From Thermus amyloliquefaciens (lineage in GTDB: Bacteria > Deinococcota > Deinococci > Deinococcales > Thermaceae), in contig NZ_JQMV01000003.1 of the NCBI RefSeq assembly GCF_000744885.1, positions 1,922,001-1,986,000 of the forward strand: DNA of 64,000 bases, in the 5' to 3' direction. The notes beneath the pieces are model-generated. The model was not told where the DNA came from. It ran no database searches and saw only the letters and a program-made list of their open reading frames with translations. Below, piece after piece: positions 50,758 through 59,683 of this stretch. How positions within the stretch are numbered: position 1 is the first letter of the stretch; each line of letters begins with the position of its first letter. Both the position numbers and the translations under genes were made by a program.

Positions 50758-53454
50758 TTAGAACACCACCTTGTAGCTAATCTTGAAGCCGCGGCCGTAC
50801 AGGGGGCTACCGTTGTTATCCACCACGAAGTCCGCGTAGGAGAGGGCAAGGTCCCAGTAGTTCCAGGTCACGTAGAAGCCCGTGACGCTCCCGTTGACGC
50901 CCGCAGCGTTCAGCGTGGAGTCGTAAAGGTGGTCCACGCTGGCATCCCAAGCCTTCTCCGCATTGCCCACAAGAACGCTGCCAACGTTCTGGGCGATGTA
51001 GGAGCCGTACTTGACCTCGAGGCTGGAGTTGGCAAAGAGGAACTCGTTCAGCTTGAGGCCAAGGGCGTACTTGGTCTCCGCGTTGTCAGCAGTGCCGCCA
51101 TCCGTGGTGCGGGCCACGTACTCCCCAAAGACGCTGGGCTTCAAGGGCACCGCCAGGGCTTCGGTCTCCGCCTTCACCCCATACTTGAGGGTAGTGTAGC
51201 TTTGTGCCGGCGCACCCACCACGTCCTGCACATGGTAGCGGCCCAGGAGCATGCCCTTGAGGAAGCCAAGGGTGAAGGAGAAGTCGCCGTATACGGCGAT
51301 GTCAGTCTTCGCACCGGGGGCAAACTGCGGGCGCACGTCGTAAGCGGCGGTCAGGTTCAGGCCCTTGATGAAGGCATCGGTGGCCTTACCGTCGTGGGTC
51401 AGCTTAGCCCCGTACTGGGTGTAGTCACTACCAGAGGAGACGTAGCTGCTGGTCCCCGCGGTCTCCTTGGCGGCGCTATCATCCGGGGTGCCGTTGTTGC
51501 CGCTATCGGCCACCCGGTAGTAGCCGCTTAGGCTGAAGGCCCCGAACTTCAAGCCCGCCTCAGCCCCATAGGCGGTCCGGGCACCAGCGCCCGTATAGGT
51601 ATCGTAGAAGCCGCCCAGGCTAAGGGCGCCGAGGGTCAGGTTGGCCTTGGCCCCATAACCCACCTGGTCAGCATGGAAGGGCGCGGCGTTGGCGGCGTTG
51701 GCCGGGGCGGCGTCGTAAGAGAGCATGTTGGCCGGGTTGACGCCCGCTCCGATGCTCCGGTAGTTACCCTCCACGGACACCAGGCCCAAGTCGGCCTTGG
51801 CCTTCACGTAGTAGCCGTTGGCGTTGGCCGCCGCATCGGAGGAGAAGTATTCCCCCGACAAGCTCACCGGCCCTAAGGCCAAGTCGGCGCCCACGCCGTA
51901 CACGGTGACGGCGGAAGGACCTCCACCCAGGATGTCGCCCCCCTGCTGGGCCACAGCCCCCTTAAGGGAGAAGCCCTGGAAGGGAGAAAGGGTCAGGCCC
52001 GCCCCGCGGACGTAGAGGTTATCCCCATCTGCCCCACCCTTAGAGGCGTAAACCCCGGTGAGGGTGGCCCCCAGGACGCCGGGCTTGTAGGTGGCCACAA
52101 GGCCGTGGCCGTAGCTCACACCGTCGTTGTCAAACACGTACTCGCTGAACTTGGTCTTGACCGAGCGGCCGAAGGTGAAGGACAAAGCCTGGTCCTTGGC
52201 CACGGCCAAGGTGGTGGAAACCGCATCCACGGTTACGTTGAGGGGGCCATATGTGGTACCCGAAGCGGGGTTGCTAATCGAGCCCGTCAAACTGAAGCCC
52301 ACCAGGCCAGGGTAGGTGTTGTAACCACCGGGGCTGGACTTGGCGTCCAGCGCGTTGGCCTTTAGGGTTAGGCTGAGGGTGGCCGAGGTCTGACCCTCAG
52401 CGTTCTGGCCCAAGTCCTCATGATCCACGACAAGCCCGTCGCTGTCGCTATCGCCCGTGGAGAAATTAGAGGAGAAAACCCGGTCGATGTCAAACTGGGT
52501 TCCCGAACCCGCGAAGGCCCCGTAGCTGAGGCTCAGGCTACCGCTGATGGTGAAGGCGTTCCGCTCCAGCTTGGACACCTTGCCGGAGAGGTCCCCCACG
52601 GTGCCTTCCAGCTTGGACACCTTCTCGGAGAGGCCCACCAGGTCGGAGCGGAGGGCGGCGGCGAACTCCTGGACCGCGGCCACGTCCTCCTTGGAGGCGA
52701 ACTGCTCAAAGTCCACGCCCTGAAGTTCAGCCAAACCCTTCTCCAGGGCGGTCACCCGGTCCTGCAGGGCCAGCACGTCCTGGTTGAGGAGGACGGCCAG
52801 CTCGTTCAGGGCCTGGATGGCCTGGGCGTTGGCCTCCACCTGGGTGCCCAAGGCGGCCAGGTCACCCTTCACCCCCTCCACGTCCTGGGCCAGGGCGTCC
52901 AGCTGCTCGGCCAGCTGCTGGGCCTGGGCCAAGGCGGTGTCCGCGGCGATGGAGGCGGCCTCCACCCGGTCGGCCAGGTCCTGCAGGGCAGCGGCGTCCA
53001 TGCCAGGCTCGGGCATGGGCATGGCCTTCAGCTCCTCGATCATGGCCTCGAGGCGGGCGATGTCCTCCTTGGTGGCGGCGCTGTCCTCCAGGGCCGAGAC
53101 CCGCACGCCCAAGGCGGCCAGCTCAGCGGCCAGCTCCTGCACGGCGTTCTTCAGGGCCTCGAGGTCCTCGGAGGACATGGCCTCCATGGTGGGGGAGGTC
53201 CCCTTGGCCTTCAGCTCCTCCTCAATCTGCTGCAGGAGGCGGTAGATGATGAGGGCCGCCTGGTAGCGGGTGAGGGTCTCGTTGCCCCGGTAGGTGCCGT
53301 CGGGGAAGCCCACGAGGATCCCCTTGGCCGCCAGGGCCTCCACCGCCTCCTTGGCCCAGTGCCCGGCGGGCACGTCGGAGAACTGGGCTAGACCGAAGCC
53401 CATGGAGAGCACGGTCAAAAGCCCCGCCAGTAGCATGACTAGCTTTTTCTTCAT
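50758..53454 (-). CDS. slpA: S-layer protein SlpA, 898 aa
   Basis: This is the main surface protein of the Thermus envelope. A signal peptide (MKKKLVMLLAGLLTVLSMGF) is followed by an SLH domain (FSDVPAGHWAKEAVEALAAK, then FPDGTYRGNETLTRYQAALI) that binds pyruvylated cell-wall polymer. A long coiled coil spans roughly residues 75-310 (EDLEALKNAVQELAAELAAL; LEGTVGDLSGKVSKL). The remaining 590 residues alternate beta strands as in an outer-membrane barrel and end in Phe. The N-terminal third closely matches T. thermophilus SlpA; the barrel is probably more divergent. Confidence 0.92.
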   Translation of the reverse strand: MKKKLVMLLAGLLTVLSMGFGLAQFSDVPAGHWAKEAVEALAAKGILVGFPDGTYRGNETLTRYQAALIIYRLLQQIEEELKAKGTSPTMEAMSSEDLEALKNAVQELAAELAALGVRVSALEDSAATKEDIARLEAMIEELKAMPMPEPGMDAAALQDLADRVEAASIAADTALAQAQQLAEQLDALAQDVEGVKGDLAALGTQVEANAQAIQALNELAVLLNQDVLALQDRVTALEKGLAELQGVDFEQFASKEDVAAVQEFAAALRSDLVGLSEKVSKLEGTVGDLSGKVSKLERNAFTISGSLSLSYGAFAGSGTQFDIDRVFSSNFSTGDSDSDGLVVDHEDLGQNAEGQTSATLSLTLKANALDAKSSPGGYNTYPGLVGFSLTGSISNPASGTTYGPLNVTVDAVSTTLAVAKDQALSFTFGRSVKTKFSEYVFDNDGVSYGHGLVATYKPGVLGATLTGVYASKGGADGDNLYVRGAGLTLSPFQGFSLKGAVAQQGGDILGGGPSAVTVYGVGADLALGPVSLSGEYFSSDAAANANGYYVKAKADLGLVSVEGNYRSIGAGVNPANMLSYDAAPANAANAAPFHADQVGYGAKANLTLGALSLGGFYDTYTGAGARTAYGAEAGLKFGAFSLSGYYRVADSGNNGTPDDSAAKETAGTSSYVSSGSDYTQYGAKLTHDGKATDAFIKGLNLTAAYDVRPQFAPGAKTDIAVYGDFSFTLGFLKGMLLGRYHVQDVVGAPAQSYTTLKYGVKAETEALAVPLKPSVFGEYVARTTDGGTADNAETKYALGLKLNEFLFANSSLEVKYGSYIAQNVGSVLVGNAEKAWDASVDHLYDSTLNAAGVNGSVTGFYVTWNYWDLALSYADFVVDNNGSPLYGRGFKISYKVVF

Positions 53455-53610
53455 ACTTCCTTACACCCCCTTCAGGGTTTCGGGAAGCACCTTTTGGGCG
53501 AGTTGCCGCGTTTCCTCCCCAAAGGGTGCCTTCCGGGACGCAAGCCTGGTTTCTCGCAGATTCGCCTTGCGCCCGTTGGTATCATAAAAGCCTCACCCAA
53601 GCCCTGTCAA
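53455..53610 (-). promoter_or_regulatory. slpA promoter and 120-nt leader
   Basis: On the minus strand a consensus TTGACA (53605-53610) and TATGAT (53581-53586) are 18 bp apart. The transcript would start near 53574 and carry a leader of about 120 nt, similar in length to the untranslated leader described for T. thermophilus slpA. AAGGAAG lies just before the ATG. The leader is rich in short G/C stems. Confidence 0.8.
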
Positions 53611-53633
53611 GACTCCTGGCCTTAAGGTTTTGC

Positions 53634-53639
53634 TATACT
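53634..53639 (+). promoter_or_regulatory. Extended -10 promoter of glmS
   Basis: TATACT is preceded by TGC, giving an extended -10 element. The -35 region is poor. Transcription would start near 53646, leaving a leader of about 290 nt before the glmS ATG. The start lies 70 bp from that of slpA, in the opposite direction. Confidence 0.6.
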
Positions 53640-53689
53640 CCGCCGAGGGAGGTGGGAGGAAGGGTAAAAAGCCAAGGAAAAGGGGAAGG

Positions 53690-53879
53690 CGGGAAGCGCA
53701 GGGGGCCGAAAAGGCCTGACGAGGTGGCGGACCCCAAGTGGGGATAACCGGCCGGGGCCGGGAAAGATCGAGGGATCCGCGGATGCCGCCCGGGGTGTGC
53801 CCGCCCCGCCCGCCTGCGAAAAGCCCCAAGGGAAAGCCCCAAGGAAAAGGCCTCCTGGGGACAACCGCGGGGCAGGGCG
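53690..53879 (+). ncRNA. glmS-type self-cleaving ribozyme in the glmS leader
   Basis: The core elements of the GlcN6P-activated ribozyme appear in order: a predicted cleavage site A-GCGC between 53695 and 53696; a hairpin GGGCC-GAAAA-GGCCT; GACGAGG (53718-53724); a stem GGCGG (53726-53730) with CCGCC (53786-53790); AUCGA (53767-53771); CGCGGAUGCC (53778-53787); and a hairpin CGGGG/CCCCG (53791-53808). A closing P4-like stem GCCUGC/GCAGGGC with an inner CCCC/GGGG stem follows. An extra 35-nt segment with two hairpins sits at 53731-53765. The usual GCGCC reads GCGCA. Cleavage would lower glmS expression when GlcN6P is high. Confidence 0.85.
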
Positions 53880-53896
53880 AAGCAAGGGGTAAGCCG

Positions 53897-53927
53897 GGGT
53901 GGCCGAGGGCATGGCCACCCAAAAGGA
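53897..53927 (+). promoter_or_regulatory. Hairpin and ribosome-binding site of glmS
   Basis: GGGTGGCC (53897-53904) and GGCCACCC (53913-53920) form a perfect 8-bp stem that ends directly before the AAAAGGA site (53921-53927), 6 nt upstream of the ATG. It could insulate or tune ribosome access downstream of the ribozyme. Confidence 0.5.
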
Positions 53928-53933
53928 CGCTCT

Positions 53934-55748
53934 ATGTGTGGGATTGTAGGCTACATCGGTTTCCGAAACGCCACGGATGTGCTCATGGATGGACTGAGGA
54001 GGCTGGAGTACCGGGGGTACGACTCCGCCGGGGTGGCGGTGCGCACCCCCGCGGGGCTGAAGGTGGTCAAGCGCTCGGGGAAGCTTTCCGCCCTGGAAAA
54101 GGCCCTTAAGGAGGAGCACCTGGAGGGGCCTTTGGGCATCGGCCATACCCGCTGGGCCACCCACGGGGCCCCCACCGACCCCAACGCCCACCCCCACACC
54201 ACGGAGGATGGCAAGATCGCCGTGATCCACAACGGCATCATCGAGAACTACCTGGAGCTCAAGGAGGCCCTGAAGGCACGGGGGCACCGCTTCACCTCGG
54301 AAACCGACAGCGAGGTTCTGGCGCATCTTCTAGAGGAGAAATACCAAGGGGATCTTTACGAGGCCCTGAGGGAGGCCCTAAGGGAGGTGCGGGGCGCCTA
54401 TGCGGTGGTGGCGGCGCATGAGGACCACCAGGAGATCGTGGCCGCCCGCACGGTGAGCCCACTGGTGATCGGCCTGGGAGAGGGGGAAAACTTCCTGGCC
54501 TCGGACGTGCCCGCCCTCCTTCCCTACACCCGGCGGGTCATCTTCCTCCACGACGGGGACCTGGCCCGCATCACCCGGGAGGGGGTGGAGGTCACCGACC
54601 TTCAGGGCCGCCCCCTGGAGCGGGAGGTGGTGGAGATCGACTGGACCCTCGAGGCCGCCGAGAAGGGCGGCTTCCCCCACTACATGCTGAAGGAGATCTA
54701 CGAGCAACCCTGGGTGCTGGAGAACACCCTGGGGGGCCGCCTGCGCGAGGAAGAGGGGGACGTGGACCTGGGGCTCCGCCTGGACCCCCAGGCGGTGGAG
54801 CGGGTGCACGTGATCGCCTGCGGCACTGCGGCCTACGCGGGCTGGTACGGGAAGTACCTCCTGGAAGCCCTGGCCCGCATCCCCACGGAGTGGGACGTGG
54901 CCAGCGAGTACCGCTACCGCGATCCCCTGGCGGACGAAAGGACCCTGGCCATCGCCATCAGCCAATCGGGGGAGACCATCGACACCCTGGAGGGGGTGCG
55001 CGAGGCCAAGCGCAAGGGGGCCAAAACCCTTGGGGTCATCAACGCCAAGGGTTCTAGCATCACCCGGGAGGTGGAGGACGTCCTCTACATCCACGCCGGT
55101 CCCGAGATCGGGGTGGCCTCCACCAAGGCCTACACCGCCATGCTGGCGGCCATGGCCATGCTGGCGGTCCACCTTGGCCGAAGGAGGGGGATCCTCGGCA
55201 AGGAGGAAGCCCAGGGCCTCCTTAAGGAGATGCGAAAGCTTCCCCGGTTGGTGGAGGAAGTTTTGGAAAAGCGCCCCCTCATCGCCCACCTCGCCGAGAA
55301 GTACCACCAGGCCCAGGACTTCCTCTTCCTGGGGCGGCACGTGCAGGCCCCCACCGCCTATGAGGGGGCCTTGAAGCTCAAGGAGATCAGCTACATCCAC
55401 GCGGAGGCCTACCCCGCGGGGGAGATGAAGCACGGGCCCATCGCCCTCATTGACGAGCACCTGCCCGTGGTGGTCCTGGCCACCCAAGGCCCCCTCTACG
55501 AGAAGACCCTCTCCAACGTCCAGGAGGTGCGGGCCCGGGGAGGCAAGGTGATCGCCCTGGCCACGGAAGGGGATGAGGAAATCCGCAAGCTGGCCCAGGA
55601 CGTGGTCTACCTCCCGGAGGTGCATCCCCTCCTCGCCCCCATCGTGAGCGTGGTGCCCTTGCAGCTTCTGGCCTACGAGATCGCCGTCCTCCTGGGTCGG
55701 GACGTGGACCAGCCCCGCAACCTGGCCAAGAGCGTGACCGTGGAGTAA
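53934..55748 (+). CDS. glmS: Glucosamine-6-phosphate synthase (glutamine--fructose-6-phosphate aminotransferase)
   Basis: GlmS makes glucosamine 6-phosphate from fructose 6-phosphate and glutamine, the entry to UDP-GlcNAc, peptidoglycan and envelope polymers. The N-terminal Cys (MCGIVGYIG) is the glutaminase nucleophile; LRRLEYRGYDSAGVAV and GHTRWATHGAPTDPNAHPH follow. Two SIS domains are seen (VIACGTAAYAGWYGKYLLEA; AISQSGETIDTL) and the C-terminal tail PRNLAKSVTVE is the conserved isomerase end. The 604-aa length is standard. It is downstream of the ribozyme. Confidence 0.96.
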   Translation: MCGIVGYIGFRNATDVLMDGLRRLEYRGYDSAGVAVRTPAGLKVVKRSGKLSALEKALKEEHLEGPLGIGHTRWATHGAPTDPNAHPHTTEDGKIAVIHNGIIENYLELKEALKARGHRFTSETDSEVLAHLLEEKYQGDLYEALREALREVRGAYAVVAAHEDHQEIVAARTVSPLVIGLGEGENFLASDVPALLPYTRRVIFLHDGDLARITREGVEVTDLQGRPLEREVVEIDWTLEAAEKGGFPHYMLKEIYEQPWVLENTLGGRLREEEGDVDLGLRLDPQAVERVHVIACGTAAYAGWYGKYLLEALARIPTEWDVASEYRYRDPLADERTLAIAISQSGETIDTLEGVREAKRKGAKTLGVINAKGSSITREVEDVLYIHAGPEIGVASTKAYTAMLAAMAMLAVHLGRRRGILGKEEAQGLLKEMRKLPRLVEEVLEKRPLIAHLAEKYHQAQDFLFLGRHVQAPTAYEGALKLKEISYIHAEAYPAGEMKHGPIALIDEHLPVVVLATQGPLYEKTLSNVQEVRARGGKVIALATEGDEEIRKLAQDVVYLPEVHPLLAPIVSVVPLQLLAYEIAVLLGRDVDQPRNLAKSVTVE

Positions 55749-55767
55749 GGGCGGGCTTTCCCTAGGG

Positions 55768-57345
55768 CTACCCTTCCCCCAGCAACCCCAAGAAGGCCTC
55801 CACCACCTCCGGGTCCAGGCTCCTGCCCGCCTGGGCCCGGAGCTCCTTTTGGGCCTCCTCTGGGCTCCAGGCCCGCTTGTAGGAGCGCTCGGAGGTGAGG
55901 GCATCGTACACGTCCACCACAGCAAAAATGCGGGCCTCCAAGGGGATCTCCTCTCCCTTGAGGCCCCTGGGGTAACCCGAGCCGTCCCAGCGCTCGTGGT
56001 GGTAGAGGACCACATTGAGAACCACCTGCGGCAGAAACGGCAGGCTCTTTAGGATCTCCAGGCCCACCTCCGGGTGGGTCTTCACCACCCGCCACTCCCC
56101 GGTGGAGAGGGCGCCGGGCTTCTTCAGGATCTCGTCCGGCAGGGCCAGCTTGCCCAGGTCGTGGAAGTAGGCGCCCAGGCGGAGGCCCTCGAGGTCCGGA
56201 AAGCCCAAGGCCTGCCCCAGCCGCACGCAAAGCTCCGCCACCCGCTCCGTGTGCCCCTTGGTCTCCAGGTCCCGGTACTCCAGAACCCGGGAGAGGGCCT
56301 TGAGGGCGGCTTCCCTGGTGGTCTGCAGGGTGCGGATGTGAAAAAGCCGCTCCAAGGCCTCCTCCAGCCGCTTGGCCACCAGCTTCAAAACCCCCTCGTC
56401 CTCAAAACGGTAGGGGATCCGCTCGCCAAAAGAACCCAGGGCCAAAACCCCATACCGCCTGCCCTCAGGCTTCAAGGGCACCAGCAGGGCGGAGGTTAAG
56501 CCGGCCTCCGCATAGGGCCGTAAAGCCCCGGGAAAGCGGGCGTACTCCTCCACGTACACCGGCCCCTCCCAAAGCCGGGGGTGGCCCAGAAGACCCTCCC
56601 CAAAGCGGATGGGGTGCTCCTCGTAAAGCCGGGGAAACCCTGGGGGGTAGCGTCCGGAGATCACCGCTGGGCGCACCGTCCCCTCCTGGAAGAGGTAGAG
56701 CGCCCCCGCGTGGTAGGGGGTGAGGCGGAGCAGGGTGTCCAGGGCCTCCTGGGCCATGGAGAAGGGCTCCCGGGCGCTCTCCAGGGCCAGGGAGAGAGCC
56801 AAAAGGGCCTGCGCCCGCTCCGCTTCCGCCCGGGCACGCTCCAAGGCCTCGATGCGGGAGAGCACCACCCCCGCCGCCTCCGCCAGGGCCTGGATCCAGA
56901 AGCGATCCTCCGGACGGATCTCGCCCACACCCCCGGCGGTGTCCATGGACAGGACCCCAAGGACCCGCCCCCCCGCATCCCGCAAGGGCACCCCAAGGTA
57001 GACCCCTGGTTGGCGCTTGCCCGACAGAAAGATCACCCGCGAGTCCCGGCTGACATCGGCCACGTACACCGGCTCGCCCTTGCGCAAGACCTCCCAGGAG
57101 ATGCCCCGGTTACGGGGCAAACGCAGCCCCACCTTGTCCCGGCTCAGCCCGGCAGCGGCCACCAGCTCCAAGATCTCCTCCTGCGGCCGGTAAAGGAAGA
57201 GGAGGACGGAAACCGCCCGGGTAGAGGCCTTTGCCGTCTCCACCACCGTACGGTAAACCTCCTCCGGGCGCTCCAGAGGCGCCAGCAGGCGCCAGGCCTG
57301 GGCCAAGGCCTCCAGGCGCCTCAGCTCCAACGCCTCAGGGGTCAT
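55768..57345 (-). CDS. Dual-GAF HD-GYP signalling protein, 525 aa
   Basis: Two GAF sensor domains (about residues 25-165 and 185-330) precede an HD-GYP phosphodiesterase domain. The HD-GYP residues are visible: YRDLETKGHTERVAELCVRL, GAYFHDLGKLALPDEIL, KTHPEVGLEIL and HHERWDGSGYPRGLKGEEIP, then VVDVYDALTSERSYK. This predicts cyclic di-GMP hydrolysis in response to a GAF ligand. No membrane helix is seen, so it is cytosolic. It is the third gene of the trxB operon, 7 bp after the DUF4127 gene. Confidence 0.88.
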   Translation of the reverse strand: MTPEALELRRLEALAQAWRLLAPLERPEEVYRTVVETAKASTRAVSVLLFLYRPQEEILELVAAAGLSRDKVGLRLPRNRGISWEVLRKGEPVYVADVSRDSRVIFLSGKRQPGVYLGVPLRDAGGRVLGVLSMDTAGGVGEIRPEDRFWIQALAEAAGVVLSRIEALERARAEAERAQALLALSLALESAREPFSMAQEALDTLLRLTPYHAGALYLFQEGTVRPAVISGRYPPGFPRLYEEHPIRFGEGLLGHPRLWEGPVYVEEYARFPGALRPYAEAGLTSALLVPLKPEGRRYGVLALGSFGERIPYRFEDEGVLKLVAKRLEEALERLFHIRTLQTTREAALKALSRVLEYRDLETKGHTERVAELCVRLGQALGFPDLEGLRLGAYFHDLGKLALPDEILKKPGALSTGEWRVVKTHPEVGLEILKSLPFLPQVVLNVVLYHHERWDGSGYPRGLKGEEIPLEARIFAVVDVYDALTSERSYKRAWSPEEAQKELRAQAGRSLDPEVVEAFLGLLGEG

Positions 57346-57352
57346 GATGGGT

Positions 57353-58576
57353 TCAGTTTACCACCTCAGGCCATCGGGAAAGCGGCAGGGCCTCCAGAAG
57401 ACCCCAGGCCTCAAAGGAGCGCCTCCAGGGAAACTCCACCCGCAAAAGATCCACCCGGTGCCCTTCCAACTCCAGATAGGGCCAAAGCTCCTTCACCGCC
57501 GAGGCCCTCTCCGGCAAGGGTTCGGAAAAGCGGGAGCGCACCCAAAGTCGCCCCACCTCCCCCCACCAGTAGGCGAAATAGGCCTCCGCCAACCGCCCGA
57601 GGCGGCCCTCAGGATCCTTCAGGAAAAGCCCCCCCTGGGCCAGGGCGCTCCCCAGGTTGTTGGCCGGGGTGCCCCAGGAGGCGTAGGCGGCAAGCCGAGG
57701 GTAGAGCCCCAGGGCCTGGAGGTAGGCCATGAGCCCGGGATCCCCCCGGTTCACCCGGGAAAGGTCCGCCAGGACCACGGGAAAGCGGGGCATGAGGTGG
57801 AGAAGGTCTTGAATGGCCCTCCTGGGGTTCCGCCCCCCGTAGGCGTAAAGCACCAGGTCCGGCCCCTCGGCCAGGGCCACCTCCCGCGCCCCGGCGCTTC
57901 CCAAAAGCCCCGCCACCGTCTCCCTAAGGGGAAGGCCCTCGTAAGGGGTGACCCGGTGGGCCAGGGCCACCTCCTCGTAGACCACCGCCACCCGTAGGCC
58001 GGGCCGCAGGGCCCTGAGGAGGAGGACCTGCCCCGCCTCGTCCGCCCCGGGGCGGCTCGGGTAGGCGAGGGACCGGGCCTCCCCTGGGGCAGGGGAGCCC
58101 CTTAGGGCATCGTCCCAGACAGCCTCCAGGTACACGCCCGCCAAGCCCGACCAGCGGGCCAAGGCCTGGAGCACCGCCAGGTTGCGCCCCCTTTGGGTGG
58201 CGTCCCAACGGGGCACCACCCCGAAGAGGAGGAGTTCACCCCCATGGCGTACCTTCCAAGAGAGCAGGGGCCCAAGGCGGGCCAGGGCATCCTCCGGGGG
58301 CAAGGCCAGGTGCCGGCTTTGCAGGAGGCCCCCGTAGGCCAGGACGTCCACGCTGGCCACCAGGCGCTTCCCCGGCGTGGCCAAAAGCCAAACCCTGAGG
58401 CGGGAAAGGTCCGCCCCCTCAGGCCCCCGGTAGGCCTCCTTAGGGGGGCAGAGGACCAGGCCCCAGGCGCAAGGGGCCCAGTTGGGGGGACGGTCGTCCA
58501 GGGGCAGGTAGAGGATGGGGGCTTGGGCCAGCCCCAAACCCCAAAGGAGAAGCCCCCAAAGCCCTAAGCGCCGCAC
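57353..58576 (-). CDS. DUF4127 family exported protein, 407 aa
   Basis: A signal peptide (MRRLGLWGLLLWGLGLAQA) is followed by the DUF4127 opening ILYLPLDDRPPNWAP. Later family-like segments are LVASVDVLAYGGLLQSRHLA, FGVVPRWDATQRGRNLAVLQ, PGADEAGQVLLLRAL and ASWGTPANNLGSALAQG. The family has no assigned function to my knowledge. It lies 7 bp from both neighbours, so it is co-transcribed with trxB and the HD-GYP gene. Confidence 0.8.
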   Translation of the reverse strand: MRRLGLWGLLLWGLGLAQAPILYLPLDDRPPNWAPCAWGLVLCPPKEAYRGPEGADLSRLRVWLLATPGKRLVASVDVLAYGGLLQSRHLALPPEDALARLGPLLSWKVRHGGELLLFGVVPRWDATQRGRNLAVLQALARWSGLAGVYLEAVWDDALRGSPAPGEARSLAYPSRPGADEAGQVLLLRALRPGLRVAVVYEEVALAHRVTPYEGLPLRETVAGLLGSAGAREVALAEGPDLVLYAYGGRNPRRAIQDLLHLMPRFPVVLADLSRVNRGDPGLMAYLQALGLYPRLAAYASWGTPANNLGSALAQGGLFLKDPEGRLGRLAEAYFAYWWGEVGRLWVRSRFSEPLPERASAVKELWPYLELEGHRVDLLRVEFPWRRSFEAWGLLEALPLSRWPEVVN

Positions 58577-58583
58577 CCCAACC

Positions 58584-59558
58584 CTAGCCCACCTTCTCGT
58601 GGGCCTCCGCCAGGTAGCGCTCCGCCATCATGGCCGCCCGGGTGCCCGCCCCCACGCTGGTGGTGAGCTGGCGGTAAATGGGGTCGGCCACGTCCCCGGC
58701 GGCGAAGATGCCGGGGACGGAGGTGAAGACCTCCTCCCGCACCGCCACGTAGCCGTCGGGGCGGAGCTCCACCACCCCCTGGAGGAAGGCGGTGTTGGGC
58801 TCATGGCCGATGAAGACGAAGACCCCATCCGTGGGGTAGACGTACTCCTCCCCCGTCTTCAGGTTCTTGAGCCTGACCCCCGTGACCTGGTCCTCGCCCA
58901 GGATCTCGGTGACGATATGGGAGAAGAGGAAGTGCATCTTGGGGTTTTGGAAAGCCCGGGCCTGGGCCACCTTGTTGGCCCTAAGCTCGTCCCGGCGGTG
59001 GACGAGGGTCACCTTGCGGGCGAACTTGGTGAGGAAAAGCCCCTCCTCCACGGCCGCATCCCCGCCGCCCACCACCACCACCTCTTTGTCCCGGTAGAAG
59101 AAGCCGTCGCAGGTGGCGCAGGTGGAAACCCCCCGGCCGTAGAACTTTTCCTCTCCAGGCACCCCCAGCTTCCTGGGATTGGCCCCGGTGGCGATGATGA
59201 CCACCCGCCCAAAGTAGGAGCGCTCAAACCCCCGGACCAGAAAACCGCCCTCTTGGACCTCGAGGCCCAGCACCTCGTCCATGACGATCCGGGCACCAAA
59301 CTTCTCCGCCTGCTGCACCATGCGGCTGGCCAACTCCGGCCCGGAGATGCCCTCGGGAAAACCCGGATAGTTTTCCACCTCGTCGGTCTGGGCGATCTGC
59401 CCCCCCGGGAGGCCTTTTTCCAGGATGACGGTCTTGAGTTGGGCCCGCCCGGCGTAAATCCCCGCGGTGAGGCCCGCAGGCCCGCCGCCGATGATGACCA
59501 CGTCGTACCGCTCCTCGTCCTTGCCGCTTCCCGCAAGCCCAGTGAGGGTGAACTCCAT
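58584..59558 (-). CDS. trxB: Thioredoxin reductase
   Basis: The redox motif CATCDG is near residue 152. The FAD-binding [20 protein letters not shown] is near residue 20, the NADPH site [20 protein letters not shown] near 165, and the C-terminal FAD motif [20 protein letters not shown] near 284. It passes electrons from NAD(P)H to thioredoxin. AAAGGAGG lies 6-8 nt before the ATG. It is the first gene of a three-gene operon behind a tRNA cluster. Confidence 0.94.
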   Translation of the reverse strand: MEFTLTGLAGSGKDEERYDVVIIGGGPAGLTAGIYAGRAQLKTVILEKGLPGGQIAQTDEVENYPGFPEGISGPELASRMVQQAEKFGARIVMDEVLGLEVQEGGFLVRGFERSYFGRVVIIATGANPRKLGVPGEEKFYGRGVSTCATCDGFFYRDKEVVVVGGGDAAVEEGLFLTKFARKVTLVHRRDELRANKVAQARAFQNPKMHFLFSHIVTEILGEDQVTGVRLKNLKTGEEYVYPTDGVFVFIGHEPNTAFLQGVVELRPDGYVAVREEVFTSVPGIFAAGDVADPIYRQLTTSVGAGTRAAMMAERYLAEAHEKVG

Positions 59559-59583
59559 GGATCCCTCCTCCTTTCAGGTTACG

Positions 59584-59607
59584 CCCCCACATACCCAGTG
59601 GGGGTAT
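59584..59607. promoter_or_regulatory. Nested inverted repeats upstream of trxB
   Basis: CCCCCAC (59584-59590) and GTGGGGG (59598-59604) form one perfect dyad. ATACCC (59591-59596) and GGGTAT (59602-59607) form a second that overlaps it. They lie 26-50 bp before the trxB ATG, where a regulator or an alternative RNA fold could control the gene. A possible -35 TTGACT is at 59640-59645 on the minus strand. Confidence 0.4.
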
Positions 59608-59683
59608 CACCCACCCAGTTTCCACCCGCCCCCGGGCGCCAGTCAAGGGAAGCCTGGCCCAAAAAAGCAATCCGAGCCGCTTC

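Noticed and set aside
53690-53879. RNase P RNA or tmRNA in place of the ribozyme
   Set aside because: The conserved RNase P motifs and a tRNA-like end are missing, whereas the glmS core order and the downstream glmS gene fit.
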